From positions 248,001-312,000 of the forward strand of contig NZ_BAABFP010000002.1 in assembly GCF_039541115.1 (NCBI RefSeq): DNA of 64,000 nt. The letters are read 5' to 3'. Positions 1 to 10,004 of the stretch are shown piece after piece (the first letter of the stretch is position 1; each line of letters starts with the position of its first letter). The notes beneath the pieces are model-generated. The model had not been told where the DNA came from, ran no database searches, and was given only the letters and a program-made list of their open reading frames with translations. The stretch is from Angustibacter luteus (GTDB taxonomy: Bacteria > Actinomycetota > Actinomycetes > Actinomycetales > Angustibacteraceae). Position numbers and translations under genes: made by a program.

Positions 1-889
1 CGTCCAGCTGCTGCAGGAGACCAACGCGACGCTGTACAAGCGGGCGCCGGGGATCGTGACGATCGCCGAGGAGTCCACCGCCTGGCCGGGCGTGACCCGG
101 CCGACGCACCTGGGTGGCCTGGGCTTCGGCCTGAAGTGGAACATGGGCTGGATGCACGACTCGCTGGAGTACGTGCAGCACGAGTCGATCCACCGCCAGT
201 GGCACCACCACCAGATGACGTTCTCGCTGATGTACGCGTGGAGCGAGAACTTCGTGCTGCCGATCAGCCACGACGAGGTGGTGCACGGCAAGGGGTCGCT
301 GCTGCGCAAGATGCCCGGCGACCGGTGGCAGCAACTGGCGAACGTGCGGGCCTACCTCGCCACCATGTGGGCGCACCCGGGCAAGCAGCTGCTGTTCATG
401 GGCAGCGAGTTCGCCCAGGAGGCCGAGTGGGCGGACGCGCACGGCCTGGACTGGTGGCTGCTGGACCAGCCCGCGCACCGCGGCGTCCACTCGCTGGTCC
501 GGGACATGAACGCCGTGTACCGGGACGTCCCGGCGCTGTGGTCGCAGGACCTGTCCCCCGAGGGGTTCCGCTGGATCGACGCCAACGACGCCGCCGGGAA
601 CGTCTTCTCCTTCCTGCGCTTCGGCGCCTCGCCCGGCGACGACGTCCTGGCCTGCGTGATCAACTTCGCCGGGACGCCGCACCACGGGTACCGGATCGGG
701 CTGCCCTTCGCGGGGCGCTGGCGGGAGGTGCTCAACACCGACTCGGCGGAGTACGGCGGATCGGGGGTGGGCAACCTCGGCGGCGTCGACGCGGACGGCG
801 ACGGCTGGCACGGTCTGCCCGCCTCCGCCGAGGTCAGCATCCCGCCGCTCGGTGCGGTGTGGCTGCTGGGCTCGCCCGCTCAAGCCTGA
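1..889 (+). CDS. glgB: 1,4-alpha-glucan branching enzyme GlgB, C-terminal part
   Basis: This is the C-terminal part of a glycogen branching enzyme, which transfers cleaved alpha-1,4 chains to alpha-1,6 branch points. The gene begins before the window and the first complete codon is at base 2. Visible family motifs are [11 protein letters not shown], which carries the acid/base Glu, and [16 protein letters not shown] (about 259-306), which carries the transition-state Asp and histidine of GH13. The catalytic nucleophile Asp must lie upstream of the window. The C-terminal beta-sandwich follows and ends at a TGA. A GGDEF-protein gene starts 61 bp downstream and pgm follows that, so this is a glycogen/glucose-1-phosphate locus. 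Identification is firm; only the N-terminus is missing. Confidence 0.96.
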   Translation, partial: VQLLQETNATLYKRAPGIVTIAEESTAWPGVTRPTHLGGLGFGLKWNMGWMHDSLEYVQHESIHRQWHHHQMTFSLMYAWSENFVLPISHDEVVHGKGSLLRKMPGDRWQQLANVRAYLATMWAHPGKQLLFMGSEFAQEAEWADAHGLDWWLLDQPAHRGVHSLVRDMNAVYRDVPALWSQDLSPEGFRWIDANDAAGNVFSFLRFGASPGDDVLACVINFAGTPHHGYRIGLPFAGRWREVLNTDSAEYGGSGVGNLGGVDADGDGWHGLPASAEVSIPPLGAVWLLGSPAQA

Positions 890-950
890 GCCCGGGGAAG
901 CCGACTCGTAGGGTTGGACGACTGACCGGGCGCCGTGGAGAGGAGCAGCC

Positions 951-2564
951 GTGTCCCCCACCCCTGCTCCCGCGTACGCGGCCGAAGCGGTCCGCGCCCT
1001 GCACGAGCTCGTGCTGCAGCCCGAGGCCCGCTACGAGGAGCTGCTCGCGGTGCCGGCCGACTACGCCCTGCGAGCCCTGGGCGCGGACACCGCGTCGCTG
1101 TCCCGCTGGGAGCGTGACCGCGGGCTGCTCCGCACCCTGGTGAACGTCGGCGCGCGAATCGAGGCGGGCCGCCGCTTCCCGCGCGACGAGGTCTACGAGG
1201 TCGCCACCGACGCCGTGATGAGCCGCGTGCTCACCGGCGTGCCGTGCCGCTACAGCACCGCGTCGCTCGACCTGCACGACCACGCCCGGGCCCTGCTGGC
1301 CGTCAGCGGCAACCAGTCGGCGTTCAGCGTGCCGATCACCGTCGGGGACCGGCTGTGGGGTGAGCTGTGGGTCGGCCGCCGCGACCAGCAGCTCGTTGAG
1401 GACCAGCTGGACGCCGCCGTGAGCGTGGCCGGCGAGGTCGCCACCATGGTGGCGATCGCCGAGCGGATCCAGCGGATGACCCGGATGGCCTTCGAGGACG
1501 CGCTCACCGGCGTCGGCAACCGGCGGGTGCTGGACGAGGCGTTGGCCGAGCTGCTCGCGGACGGCGGCCCCGGAGCCACCGTCGTGCTGTGCGACATCGA
1601 CAACCTGAAGGACCTGAACGACTCCTTGGGTCACCTGGCCGGCGACAGCGCGATCGTGGCGACGGCCGACGCGCTCGCCGCCGGGGCGAGCCAGGTGCCC
1701 GGCTCGGTCACCGCCCGGGTGGGCGGTGACGAGTTCGTGGTGCTGCTCGAGGGCGAGCAGCGGGCCACCGCGATCACCCTGGTCGAGGCCGCGGCCCACG
1801 CGATCAGCACCTCGGAGCACCCGGTCGAGATCAGCTGCGGCATCGCGGTCGCGACCGCCGGGATCGGCGCCCAGACGGCGCTCGAGACCGCCGACGCCGC
1901 CCAGTACGCCGCCAAGACGCGCGGGGCGCTGCTGGTCGTCGCCTCCGACCTGTCGGACGCGGGCAGCGCTGCGGCCGAGCGCCGCCGCGGCCGACGCCGC
2001 ACGCACGACCGCCGGCACCCCGCGCAGGAGCTGACCGCTGGAGTCACCGCGGTCGTCAACGACCTCGCCGAGCTGCTCCTGGACACCCCCGAGAGCGTCG
2101 GCGGCAAGCTGCGCTGGCTCGGCGAGCGGATGCTCGCGCCGCTGGACCTGCAGGAGTGGTCGCTGAGCAAGGTCGACCTGGCCGGGCCGCGACTGCTGAC
2201 CACCGACTCCATGGGCCTGCGCCGGCTGCCGATGAGCTCCACGCAGAGCTACGACCTGCAGGTGGACGCGCAGTTCCGGCTGGACACCTACCCGGCCACC
2301 GCGCACGCCGTCGAGCACGACACCTGGTTCACGATCAGCGCCGAGGACCCGCGGGCCGACCCCGCCGAGCGGGCCGTGCTGCGCGAGATGGCCATGCACC
2401 ACGTGGTCGCGCTGGGCTGCCGGGACGGCGACGACGGCTGGCTGCTCGAGCTGTACTCCAAGTCCGCCGCACTGGACGTGGTCACGGTCGGCAGCCTGCT
2501 GGCACTGGCCGCGTCCGCGCTGCTGCACCGGACCTTCACCCCGCTGGGCGACCTCCCGACCTGA
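951..2564 (+). CDS. GAF-GGDEF-GAF-like diguanylate cyclase
   Basis: Predicted cytosolic diguanylate cyclase of 537 aa, making c-di-GMP from two GTP. Residues 1-155 resemble a GAF sensor domain. The cyclase domain follows with [24 protein letters not shown] and an intact VGGDEF A-site (GGDEF at residues 258-262). No RxxD inhibitory I-site is visible five residues before the A-site. A basic linker ([12 protein letters not shown]) leads to a second GAF-like region at about 420-535; both GAF calls are inferred from pattern only. The GTG start is preceded by GAGAGGAG at proper spacing. There is no transmembrane segment. The gene sits between glgB and pgm in the same orientation, which may link second-messenger signalling to glycogen metabolism. 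Confidence 0.85.
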   Translation: MSPTPAPAYAAEAVRALHELVLQPEARYEELLAVPADYALRALGADTASLSRWERDRGLLRTLVNVGARIEAGRRFPRDEVYEVATDAVMSRVLTGVPCRYSTASLDLHDHARALLAVSGNQSAFSVPITVGDRLWGELWVGRRDQQLVEDQLDAAVSVAGEVATMVAIAERIQRMTRMAFEDALTGVGNRRVLDEALAELLADGGPGATVVLCDIDNLKDLNDSLGHLAGDSAIVATADALAAGASQVPGSVTARVGGDEFVVLLEGEQRATAITLVEAAAHAISTSEHPVEISCGIAVATAGIGAQTALETADAAQYAAKTRGALLVVASDLSDAGSAAAERRRGRRRTHDRRHPAQELTAGVTAVVNDLAELLLDTPESVGGKLRWLGERMLAPLDLQEWSLSKVDLAGPRLLTTDSMGLRRLPMSSTQSYDLQVDAQFRLDTYPATAHAVEHDTWFTISAEDPRADPAERAVLREMAMHHVVALGCRDGDDGWLLELYSKSAALDVVTVGSLLALAASALLHRTFTPLGDLPT

Positions 2565-2595
2565 CGCGCGCGTCGCCATCTGGGGCCGCGTCGGC

Positions 2596-2601
2596 CAGGA
2601 T
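2596..2601 (+). promoter_or_regulatory. candidate leaderless -10 element of pgm
   Basis: CAGGAT ends six nucleotides before the pgm ATG and no Shine-Dalgarno is present. The position matches actinobacterial leaderless promoters, although the first base departs from TANNNT. Confidence 0.35.
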
Positions 2602-2607
2602 GGGTCC

Positions 2608-4257
<1,650 letters not shown>

Positions 4258-4270
4258 CCCCCAATCCCCT

Positions 4271-4319
4271 GGTGATCATGCACGTTCGCCCCCATCCGGG
4301 GCGAACGTGCATGATCACC
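4271..4319. terminator. perfect 22-bp stem hairpin made of two convergent 3'-end repeats
   Basis: Arms 4271-4292 and 4298-4319 are perfect reverse complements around a 5-nt loop. The hairpin lies between the convergent stops of pgm (4257) and the ybbN-like gene (4348). Each arm is one copy of the repeat whose core is TGATCATGCACGTTCGCC, and each is in sense orientation for its own upstream gene. A bidirectional termination or 3'-end protection role is inferred. There is no U-tract. Confidence 0.75.
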
Positions 4320-4347
4320 GCGGGGGGGGCAGGAGAAGAGGAGGGGG

Positions 4348-5337
4348 TCAGTAGAGGGCGGACGAGAGGGCCCGGCGGGCGGCGACGACGCGCGGGTCAC
4401 CCGACCCGACGACCTCGAACAGCTCGACCAGGTGCAGGCGCAAGGCGTTGCGCTCGTCCCCGCTCGTCACCCGGACGGCGTCCACCAGGCGGGCGAAGGC
4501 GTCCTCCACGTGGCCGCCGAGCAGGTCCAGGTCGGCGACCAGGATCTGCGCCTGCGGGTCCTGCGGGGCAGCGGCCGCGGCGGCGCGGGCGGCCGGCAGG
4601 TCGGCACCCTCGGTGCGGCGCAGCAGGTTCACCTGGGACAGACCGGCCTTCGCCTCGTCGTCCGCCGGTGAGGCCAGCAGGGCCTTCTCGTAGGCGGCGG
4701 CCGCCGCGTCCAGGTCGCCGCGCTCGATCGCGTCGTAGGCCTCCTGGTGCAGCGGCGGCAGCGGCTCCAGCTCGTCGGCGGCGGACGGCGCGGCCTGCGC
4801 GTCGTCCTCCGACCCGGGGTCGGCGGCGCCGGTCGGGACGGTGCCGGTCACCCCGTTGGCCTCCGCCACCTTGAGCAGCTCGTCGAGGTACGCCTTGACC
4901 TGCGCCTCGGGCAGCACGCCCTGGAACAGCGGCACCGGCTGACCCTTGATCACGGCGACGACGCTGGGCACGGCCTGCGCCTGGAAGACCTGGGCCAGGC
5001 GGGGGTTCGTGTCGATCTCGACGGTGGCCACGAGGAACCGGCCACCCGACTCGACGGCCAGCCGTTCCAGGACGGGCGTCACCTGCTGGCTCTGCTCGGA
5101 GTAGCTGGCCCACAGGACCACCACGACCGGCACTGACAACGACAGCTCGACCAGCGTCTGGAAGGTCTCCTCCGTCGCCTCGACGAGCACGCCGGACGAC
5201 GAACCGGGGCCCGGGCCACCCGACGCCGCGTTGGCCGCAGCCTGCTCCCGACGCTTGGCCTGGGCCGCCACGGCGGCGAGGTCGACGGCGCCGCGCAGCG
5301 GGATGGACGAGGCCGGGGGGACGGGGGGCTGGCTCAT
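4348..5337 (-). CDS. YbbN/CnoX-like thioredoxin-fold TPR co-chaperone without CXXC
   Basis: A 329-aa cytosolic protein. A low-complexity N-terminus (1-50) is followed by a thioredoxin fold (about 50-155) and TPR-like helices (about 190-320; EAYDAIERGDLDAAAAAYEKALL). The place of the WCGPC redox centre reads WASYSEQ, so both cysteines are gone and disulfide chemistry is not expected. E. coli YbbN (CnoX) likewise combines a thioredoxin fold and TPRs and acts as a holdase delivering clients to chaperones; a similar role here is inference. The ATG is preceded by CAGAAT eight nucleotides away, consistent with a leaderless mRNA. Its stop faces the pgm stop across the 4271-4319 hairpin. Confidence 0.88.
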   Translation of the reverse strand: MSQPPVPPASSIPLRGAVDLAAVAAQAKRREQAAANAASGGPGPGSSSGVLVEATEETFQTLVELSLSVPVVVVLWASYSEQSQQVTPVLERLAVESGGRFLVATVEIDTNPRLAQVFQAQAVPSVVAVIKGQPVPLFQGVLPEAQVKAYLDELLKVAEANGVTGTVPTGAADPGSEDDAQAAPSAADELEPLPPLHQEAYDAIERGDLDAAAAAYEKALLASPADDEAKAGLSQVNLLRRTEGADLPAARAAAAAAPQDPQAQILVADLDLLGGHVEDAFARLVDAVRVTSGDERNALRLHLVELFEVVGSGDPRVVAARRALSSALY

Positions 5338-5345
5338 GGTGACCG

Positions 5346-5351
5346 ATTCTG
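5346..5351 (-). promoter_or_regulatory. candidate leaderless -10 element of the ybbN-like gene
   Basis: On the minus strand CAGAAT ends eight nucleotides before the ATG, and no Shine-Dalgarno is visible. Confidence 0.35.
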
Positions 5352-5359
5352 TCAGACGG

Positions 5360-6376
5360 CTACCGGCCGACGACGGCCACCGGATCCTCAGTGAACCCGA
5401 GCAGCTGGACTTCGCCCTTGCCCTGGGCGGGGACGTGCAGCACGACCATCTGCACGGTCTTCACCGTGGCGGCCCTGGTGATCTTCTTCATGCCGCCGCC
5501 GAGCGCACGGTAGGCGGGCGGCGGGTTGATCACACCGGCCCCCTTACGCACGGTGAACCGGTCGTACCGGTCGATCGCCGCGATCACGATGGCGCCGCCG
5601 TCGGCGGTGCGGAAGACGCGCATGCCGTCCTTCTCGGGGACGTGCCGCTGCTGGAACACGGCCACTGCCTTGACGCTCTTGGCCTGCGCCGCCGCCTTCG
5701 TCCGGACGGCGGTCACCACGGAGCTGGTGGCGATCGGGGTCTTCTGCGCCTTGCCGGTCTCGAGCAGCTTCGCCAGATCGGCGACCACCGCGGTCGGGGT
5801 GCCGGCCAGCCCGGCGACGTCGGGGGCCAGCACCGATGCGCCCCGGGTGTTCGGCGCGGTCTTCGGCAGCCCGATCCCGGGGAGCAGGTCGACCCGGGAC
5901 GAGACCTGGAACGGCGAGCGGACGTCGGGACTGTCCAGGACGGCGATCTGCTGGACCGTCGCGCCAGCGGGCTTCCACACCGCGACGACGGTGCGCGGGA
6001 AGGCCCGACCAGCCGTCACCACGATGCGGGACGGGTCGATCGTCGGTTGCAAGGCTCCGCCCGAGCTCGCCGTGCCGGGCTGGAGCACCTTCTCGACGAC
6101 GTAGCGCGGCGGCGCGGTCTTCAGCGCGAGGCCGGTGAACGCCGTCCGCGCCGCGTCCTCCGTGCGCAGCGCGTCGGCGCGCTGCGCCTGGCCGAGCGCG
6201 CGCTCGGCGACCGCGGTGGCTTGTTCGGTGGTGATCGCCGGGCGACCGCTGATCACCGCCGTGTTCGCCTGCAGGCCCAGCACCGTCTGCGCGGGGGCGC
6301 AGGCACTGAGCAACGCGGCGGCACCGACGAGGCCCGCGAGGGCCGGACCGGTGCGTCGTGCGGAGAGCAGGTTCAT
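5360..6376 (-). CDS. predicted lipoprotein of unknown function
   Basis: A 338-aa predicted secreted lipoprotein. The start chosen is the ATG that overlaps the upstream stop in ATGA fashion (6373-6376); the reading frame runs further upstream but that part is low complexity and overlaps the neighbour. The N-terminus MNLLSARRTGPALAGLVG is a signal peptide ending in the lipobox LLSAC, so the mature protein should begin at that Cys. The rest is hydrophilic with no catalytic motif I recognise. It is translationally coupled to the membrane protein encoded just upstream, which suggests the two act together at the membrane surface. Function unknown. Confidence 0.8.
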   Translation of the reverse strand: MNLLSARRTGPALAGLVGAAALLSACAPAQTVLGLQANTAVISGRPAITTEQATAVAERALGQAQRADALRTEDAARTAFTGLALKTAPPRYVVEKVLQPGTASSGGALQPTIDPSRIVVTAGRAFPRTVVAVWKPAGATVQQIAVLDSPDVRSPFQVSSRVDLLPGIGLPKTAPNTRGASVLAPDVAGLAGTPTAVVADLAKLLETGKAQKTPIATSSVVTAVRTKAAAQAKSVKAVAVFQQRHVPEKDGMRVFRTADGGAIVIAAIDRYDRFTVRKGAGVINPPPAYRALGGGMKKITRAATVKTVQMVVLHVPAQGKGEVQLLGFTEDPVAVVGR

Positions 6377-7104
6377 CGTCGACTTCCGTTGGCGGGGGTG
6401 GCGCGTCGGCGGCCGACGTGCTGGTTGGTGCTGGAGCGGCCGCGTCGGCCGGCTGAGGGGGGCGACTGCGGCCTCGTGGCCACGGCCACCGGGATGCGTC
6501 GAGGTCGGGTCGGCGCCCGGAGCCGGCGCCCGAGCAGCAGCAGCCCCAGGCCGGCGAGCAGCAGCGCCACCGGGATCCAGAACCACACGGCGCGGGTCCA
6601 CCCGAGGTGCAGCGTCATAGCGGGCAGGGGCTTACCGTCAGCGCGGGCGATCACCACGGTCTCGGCGCCTGGGCGGGCCCGGTAGGCGATCTCGACGGCA
6701 CCCGTCCCGGTCGCCTGGGACTGCCACACGTCCACGGTGTCGGGCACCGGGAAGGGGTCGTTGCCGTTCCGGTGGACCGTGCTGAGCTGTCGCGCGCCGT
6801 CCAGACCTGAGACGAGCAGCCGGTCCGACGACTCGACCAGGGCGCTCGCGTCGTCCGGGCGAGCTCGGCCGATGAACAGCGGCACCTGCTGGTCGCTCGC
6901 AGCGTCCGCCTCGGCGCGCACGGTGATCCTGGGACCCAGGACGCTGGCCAGGGCCGGCTGCACGACCACCGCCGTCCGCCCCGCGGGCACCTTCAGCTCG
7001 CTGTGCCAGGTGCCGTTCGACCCGAGCAGGATGACGCCCATCACCGAGAGGATGACCAGCACGAGCCCGACGAGGGTGATGGCCCCCGTGATGGCTCGCT
7101 TCAT
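6373..7104 (-). CDS. membrane protein with a large external domain, unknown function
   Basis: A 243-aa protein with one N-terminal transmembrane helix (ITLVGLVLVILSVMGVILLG), an extracytoplasmic domain of about 140 residues, a second helix near 190-212 (FWIPVALLLAGLGLLLLG) and a basic cytoplasmic tail rich in Arg/Pro. The ATG is preceded by GAGGAG at about 9 nt. It is coupled by an ATGA overlap to the lipoprotein gene. A possible -10 (TACCCT, minus strand, 7176-7181) lies 72 bp upstream. No enzymatic motif seen. The pair resembles actinobacterial membrane/lipoprotein duos of unassigned function. Confidence 0.8.
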   Translation of the reverse strand: MKRAITGAITLVGLVLVILSVMGVILLGSNGTWHSELKVPAGRTAVVVQPALASVLGPRITVRAEADAASDQQVPLFIGRARPDDASALVESSDRLLVSGLDGARQLSTVHRNGNDPFPVPDTVDVWQSQATGTGAVEIAYRARPGAETVVIARADGKPLPAMTLHLGWTRAVWFWIPVALLLAGLGLLLLGRRLRAPTRPRRIPVAVATRPQSPPSAGRRGRSSTNQHVGRRRATPANGSRR

Positions 7105-7175
7105 CGACTCGCTGCTCCTCGTGCTCGTTTCAGGGCGGTGTCTACCCGCTGGCGGGCTGCCCGGGCAAGATTCCC

Positions 7176-7181
7176 AGGGTA
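7176..7181 (-). promoter_or_regulatory. candidate -10 element for the membrane-protein/lipoprotein pair
   Basis: TACCCT on the minus strand lies 72 bp before the ATG of the membrane protein, in the 143-bp gap after the icmA stop. No convincing -35 is visible, so this is tentative. Confidence 0.25.
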
Positions 7182-7247
7182 ACCCGCCCCCGACGGCTGA
7201 TCCGAATCCTGACGGGAATCCTCACAGGTCCTCCCGAACTGGACGGG

Positions 7248-8945
7248 TCAGAACCGGGCGGGCTCGCGGTAGTCGCCCCACAGCTCCTTGAGCACGCCGC
7301 AGATCTCGCCCAGCGTGGCCTCGGCCCGGACGGCGTCCAGCATGGCGGGCAGCATGTTCTCGGTGCCCTTCGCGGCCTCGACCATGGCGGTCAGCCGTGC
7401 GGTGACCAGGGCGTCGTCCCGGTTGGCCTTGCGCTCGGCCAGCACGCGCACCTGCTCCCGCTCGACCTCGTGGCTGACCCGCAGGATCTCCAGCTCGTGG
7501 GTGAGCGAGTCGGTGTGCACGTTGACGCCGACCACCTTCTTGTCGCCCTTCTCCAGCGACACCTGGTACTGGAAGGCGGCCTCGGCGATCTCGGCCATGA
7601 ACCAGCCGTCCTCGATACCGCGCAGGATGCCGCTGGTGATGGTGCCGTCCGACCCCATGTCGCGGACCCGGGCGAAGATCGCCTCGGCCTCCGCCTCGAT
7701 GCTGTCGGTCAGTGCCTCGACGTACCAGCTGCCGCCGAGCGGGTCGGCCACGTTCGTGACGCCGGTCTCGTCCATCAGCACCTGCTGGGTGCGCAGCGCG
7801 ATCTCGGCGGACTCGTCGGTCGGCAGCGCGAGCGTCTCGTCGAGCGCGTTGGTGTGCAGCGAGTTGGTGCCGCCGAGCACCGCCGCGAGCGCCTCGACGG
7901 CGGTGCGCACGACGTTGTTGTAGGGCTGCTGGGCGGTCAGCGAGACCCCCGCGGTCTGGGTGTGGAACCGCAGCCACTGCGCGCGGTCGGTCTTCGCGCC
8001 GTAGGTGTCGCGCAGCCAGCGCGCCCAGATCCGGCGGGCGGCGCGGAACTTGGCGATCTCCTCGAAGAAGTCCACGTGCGCGTCGAAGAAGAAGCTCAGG
8101 CCGGGGGCGAAGCTGTCCACGTCCAGGCCGCGGGAGAGCCCGAGCTCGACGTAGGCGAAGCCGTCGGCGAGCGTGTACGCGAGCTCCTGCGCGGCCGTGG
8201 AGCCGGCCTCGCGGATGTGGTACCCGCTGACGCTGAGTGGCTTGTACGCCGGGATGTTGGCGTCGCAGTACTCCATCAGGTCGCCGATCAGGCGCAGGTG
8301 CGGCTGCGGCTCGAAGAGCCACTCCTTCTGCGCGATGTACTCCTTGAAGATGTCGGTCTGCAGCGTGCCGTCCAGGACACCGAGGTCGACGCCCTGCCGC
8401 TCGGCGGCGACCAGGTACATGCAGAACACCGGGACGGCGGGACCGCTGATGGTCATGGACGTCGTCACGTCGCCGAGCGGGATGCCCGCGAACAGTCGCT
8501 CCATGTCGACGGCGCTGTCGATGGCCACGCCGCAGTGGCCGACCTCGCCCAGGCTCATCGGGTCGTCGGAGTCGCGTCCCATCAGGGTGGGCATGTCGAA
8601 CGCCACGGACAGCCCGCCGCCGCCGCGGCCGAGGATCATCCGGTAGCGCTCGTTGGTCTGCTCGGCGTTGCCGAAGCCGGCGAACTGGCGGATCGTCCAG
8701 GTGCGGCCGCGGTACCCGGTCGGGTAGAGGCCGCGGGTGAACGGGAACTCCCCCGGCCAGCCGATCCGCTCCATCCGCGGGTCGACGGCGCCGTCCGGCG
8801 GGCCGTAGACCGGCGCCACCTCGCTACCGGACAGGGTGCTGAAGTCGGCGTCGCGCACCTTCCCGCTCGCGGTGGCCGCGTCGTACCGCTGCTGCCAGCG
8901 GCGTCGTCCGGCCTCGATCGGGTCGCTGTCCTGGTGGGCGCTCAT
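7248..8945 (-). CDS. icmA: isobutyryl-CoA mutase large subunit (IcmA-type)
   Basis: A 565-aa acyl-CoA mutase substrate-binding subunit; the adenosylcobalamin-binding domain is absent and must come from a separate small subunit not in this window. The motif [18 protein letters not shown] places Phe88 where methylmalonyl-CoA mutase has Tyr89, and [10 protein letters not shown] places Gln206 where that enzyme has Arg207. Known IcmA proteins carry this Phe/Gln pair, so isobutyryl-CoA/n-butyryl-CoA interconversion is more likely than methylmalonyl-CoA isomerisation. Length (565) also matches IcmA. The ATG is preceded by a near-palindrome (8954-8975). The MarR gene lies just upstream on the same strand. 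Confidence 0.88.
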   Translation of the reverse strand: MSAHQDSDPIEAGRRRWQQRYDAATASGKVRDADFSTLSGSEVAPVYGPPDGAVDPRMERIGWPGEFPFTRGLYPTGYRGRTWTIRQFAGFGNAEQTNERYRMILGRGGGGLSVAFDMPTLMGRDSDDPMSLGEVGHCGVAIDSAVDMERLFAGIPLGDVTTSMTISGPAVPVFCMYLVAAERQGVDLGVLDGTLQTDIFKEYIAQKEWLFEPQPHLRLIGDLMEYCDANIPAYKPLSVSGYHIREAGSTAAQELAYTLADGFAYVELGLSRGLDVDSFAPGLSFFFDAHVDFFEEIAKFRAARRIWARWLRDTYGAKTDRAQWLRFHTQTAGVSLTAQQPYNNVVRTAVEALAAVLGGTNSLHTNALDETLALPTDESAEIALRTQQVLMDETGVTNVADPLGGSWYVEALTDSIEAEAEAIFARVRDMGSDGTITSGILRGIEDGWFMAEIAEAAFQYQVSLEKGDKKVVGVNVHTDSLTHELEILRVSHEVEREQVRVLAERKANRDDALVTARLTAMVEAAKGTENMLPAMLDAVRAEATLGEICGVLKELWGDYREPARF

Positions 8946-8953
8946 GGGACCAA

Positions 8954-8975
8954 TTTACTTGGACGTCCTACTAAA
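8954..8975. promoter_or_regulatory. candidate operator at the icmA start
   Basis: A 22-bp near-palindrome centred on GGACGTCC has 9 of 11 base pairs symmetric (TTTA.T.GGAC and its complement). It ends only nine bases before the icmA ATG, so a bound protein would block transcription or initiation. The regulator is unknown; the adjacent MarR-family gene is a candidate. The region is unusually AT-rich for this genome. Confidence 0.55.
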
Positions 8976-8991
8976 AGCCACCGGCGGCGTG

Positions 8992-9010
8992 GGCGAACGT
9001 GCATGATCAC
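8992..9010 (-). repeat. 3'-end repeat copy downstream of the MarR gene
   Basis: Core GGCGAACGTGCATGATCAC on the plus strand, i.e. GTGATCATGCACGTTCGCC reading in the sense direction 13-31 nt after the MarR stop codon at 9023-9025. It matches the arms at 4271-4319. Confidence 0.8.
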
Positions 9011-9022
9011 GGCGGGAGGGGG

Positions 9023-9529
9023 TTAGTCGGTGAAGTCGGACGCGGCGACACGGACCTTGCGCAGCAGGGTGAACAGCTGCCCGCGCTCGGCGCCGTCCAG
9101 TGCCTCCAGGCCGAAGTCGAGCCCGACCAGGTCGCCGGTCGCGAGCTGGACGACGCGCCGACCCTCGGCAGTGATCCCGGCCAGGGTGCCTCGGCCGTCC
9201 CGCGGGTTCGGCGTCCGCTCGACCAGCCCTGCCTGCTCGAGCCGCTGCACGATGTTCGTCACCGACGTCGGGTGCACCATCAGTCGCTCGCCGATCTTGG
9301 ACAGTGGCAGCTGACCGGTGCGGCTGAACGTCAGCAGCACCAGCGCCTCGTAGCGCGCGAAGGTCAGGCCGTGCGCGCGCAGGGCCTCGTCGTAGCGGGC
9401 GATCAGCAGCTGCTGGACCCGCATGATGGACGTCGCCGCCGCCATCGAGTCGTCCGCGCCCCACCGCTCGCGCCACAGCTGCTGGGCGCGGGCGACGGGG
9501 TCGAAGCGCAGACGCAGCGGCTTGGGCAC
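9023..9529 (-). CDS. MarR family transcriptional regulator
   Basis: A 168-aa winged-helix regulator. The helix-turn-helix and wing are recognisable in LPLSKIGERLMVHPTSVTNI, VQRLEQAGLVERTPNPRDGR and the following beta hairpin, with dimerisation helices at both ends. I chose the GTG (MPKPLRLRFDPV) because the frame upstream enters the promoter of the divergent gene. It faces a small gene only 45 bp away, so both promoters overlap and joint control is likely. Its 3' end carries a copy of the TGATCATGCACGTTCGCC repeat, and icmA lies downstream on the same strand. Regulation of icmA through the 8954-8975 palindrome is a reasonable guess but not shown. Ligand unknown. Confidence 0.88.
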   Translation of the reverse strand: MPKPLRLRFDPVARAQQLWRERWGADDSMAAATSIMRVQQLLIARYDEALRAHGLTFARYEALVLLTFSRTGQLPLSKIGERLMVHPTSVTNIVQRLEQAGLVERTPNPRDGRGTLAGITAEGRRVVQLATGDLVGLDFGLEALDGAERGQLFTLLRKVRVAASDFTD

Positions 9530-9560
9530 GAACGGAACCGTATCGCCCGACCGGCAGCGG

Positions 9561-9566
9561 TAGCCT
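9561..9566 (+). promoter_or_regulatory. leaderless -10 element of the 9575 gene
   Basis: TAGCCT ends eight nucleotides before the GTG at 9575, with no Shine-Dalgarno between. It lies in the 45-bp gap shared with the divergent MarR gene. Confidence 0.5.
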
Positions 9567-9574
9567 TCGACACC

Positions 9575-9985
9575 GTGAACAAGGGGACGCTGCGCCGCTA
9601 CAAGCTCACCGGCAGCAGCACCCGTCTGCTGCGCGGGCCGGACCAGGACGAGATCCTCGGTCGACTGCTGTCCCTGCCGCGCGGCGACGGCTACCTCGTC
9701 CTGGAGAACCTGGACCACCCGCAGCACTACATCCAGGTGCTGCACGAGTCCAGCGGCCTGTTTCGGTTGGAGGTCCGGGACGGCGGTCCGGAGCGCCACG
9801 TCATGGCGCGAACCCTGTCGGCGGAACGCGTCGCAGACGGCTTCGTCGCCTGGATGTCCGAGCTGGCCCAGGCAACAGGTTCGAGCACCGAGGGCAGTCC
9901 GCGGTGGCGCGAGGACTTCACCTGGCAGGACATCAGCGCCGAGTTCACCGCCGAGCCGACCGACGGTACTGAGCCCGAGGCCTGA
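9575..9985 (+). CDS. conserved hypothetical protein, 136 aa
   Basis: A small soluble acidic protein with no signal peptide or membrane helix. The start is the GTG of MNKGTLRRYKLTGSS, placed eight bases after a TAGCCT -10 hexamer. The middle part (DGYLVLENLDHPQHYIQVLH, ESSGLFRLEVRDGGPERHV) looks like a mixed alpha/beta domain of the kind seen in small immunity-like proteins, but I do not recognise the family with confidence. The acidic C-terminal tail (SAEFTAEPTDGTEPEA) looks disordered. It is divergent from the MarR regulator and convergent with the ABC operon end at 10005. Function unknown. Confidence 0.75.
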   Translation: MNKGTLRRYKLTGSSTRLLRGPDQDEILGRLLSLPRGDGYLVLENLDHPQHYIQVLHESSGLFRLEVRDGGPERHVMARTLSAERVADGFVAWMSELAQATGSSTEGSPRWREDFTWQDISAEFTAEPTDGTEPEA

Positions 9986-10004
9986 GCGGGGCTGGCGGCC
10001 GACG

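Noticed and set aside
8946-9022. Cobalamin riboswitch upstream of icmA
   Set aside because: The gap to the MarR gene is under 80 bp, already filled by a near-palindrome and a repeat copy. No B12-box was seen.
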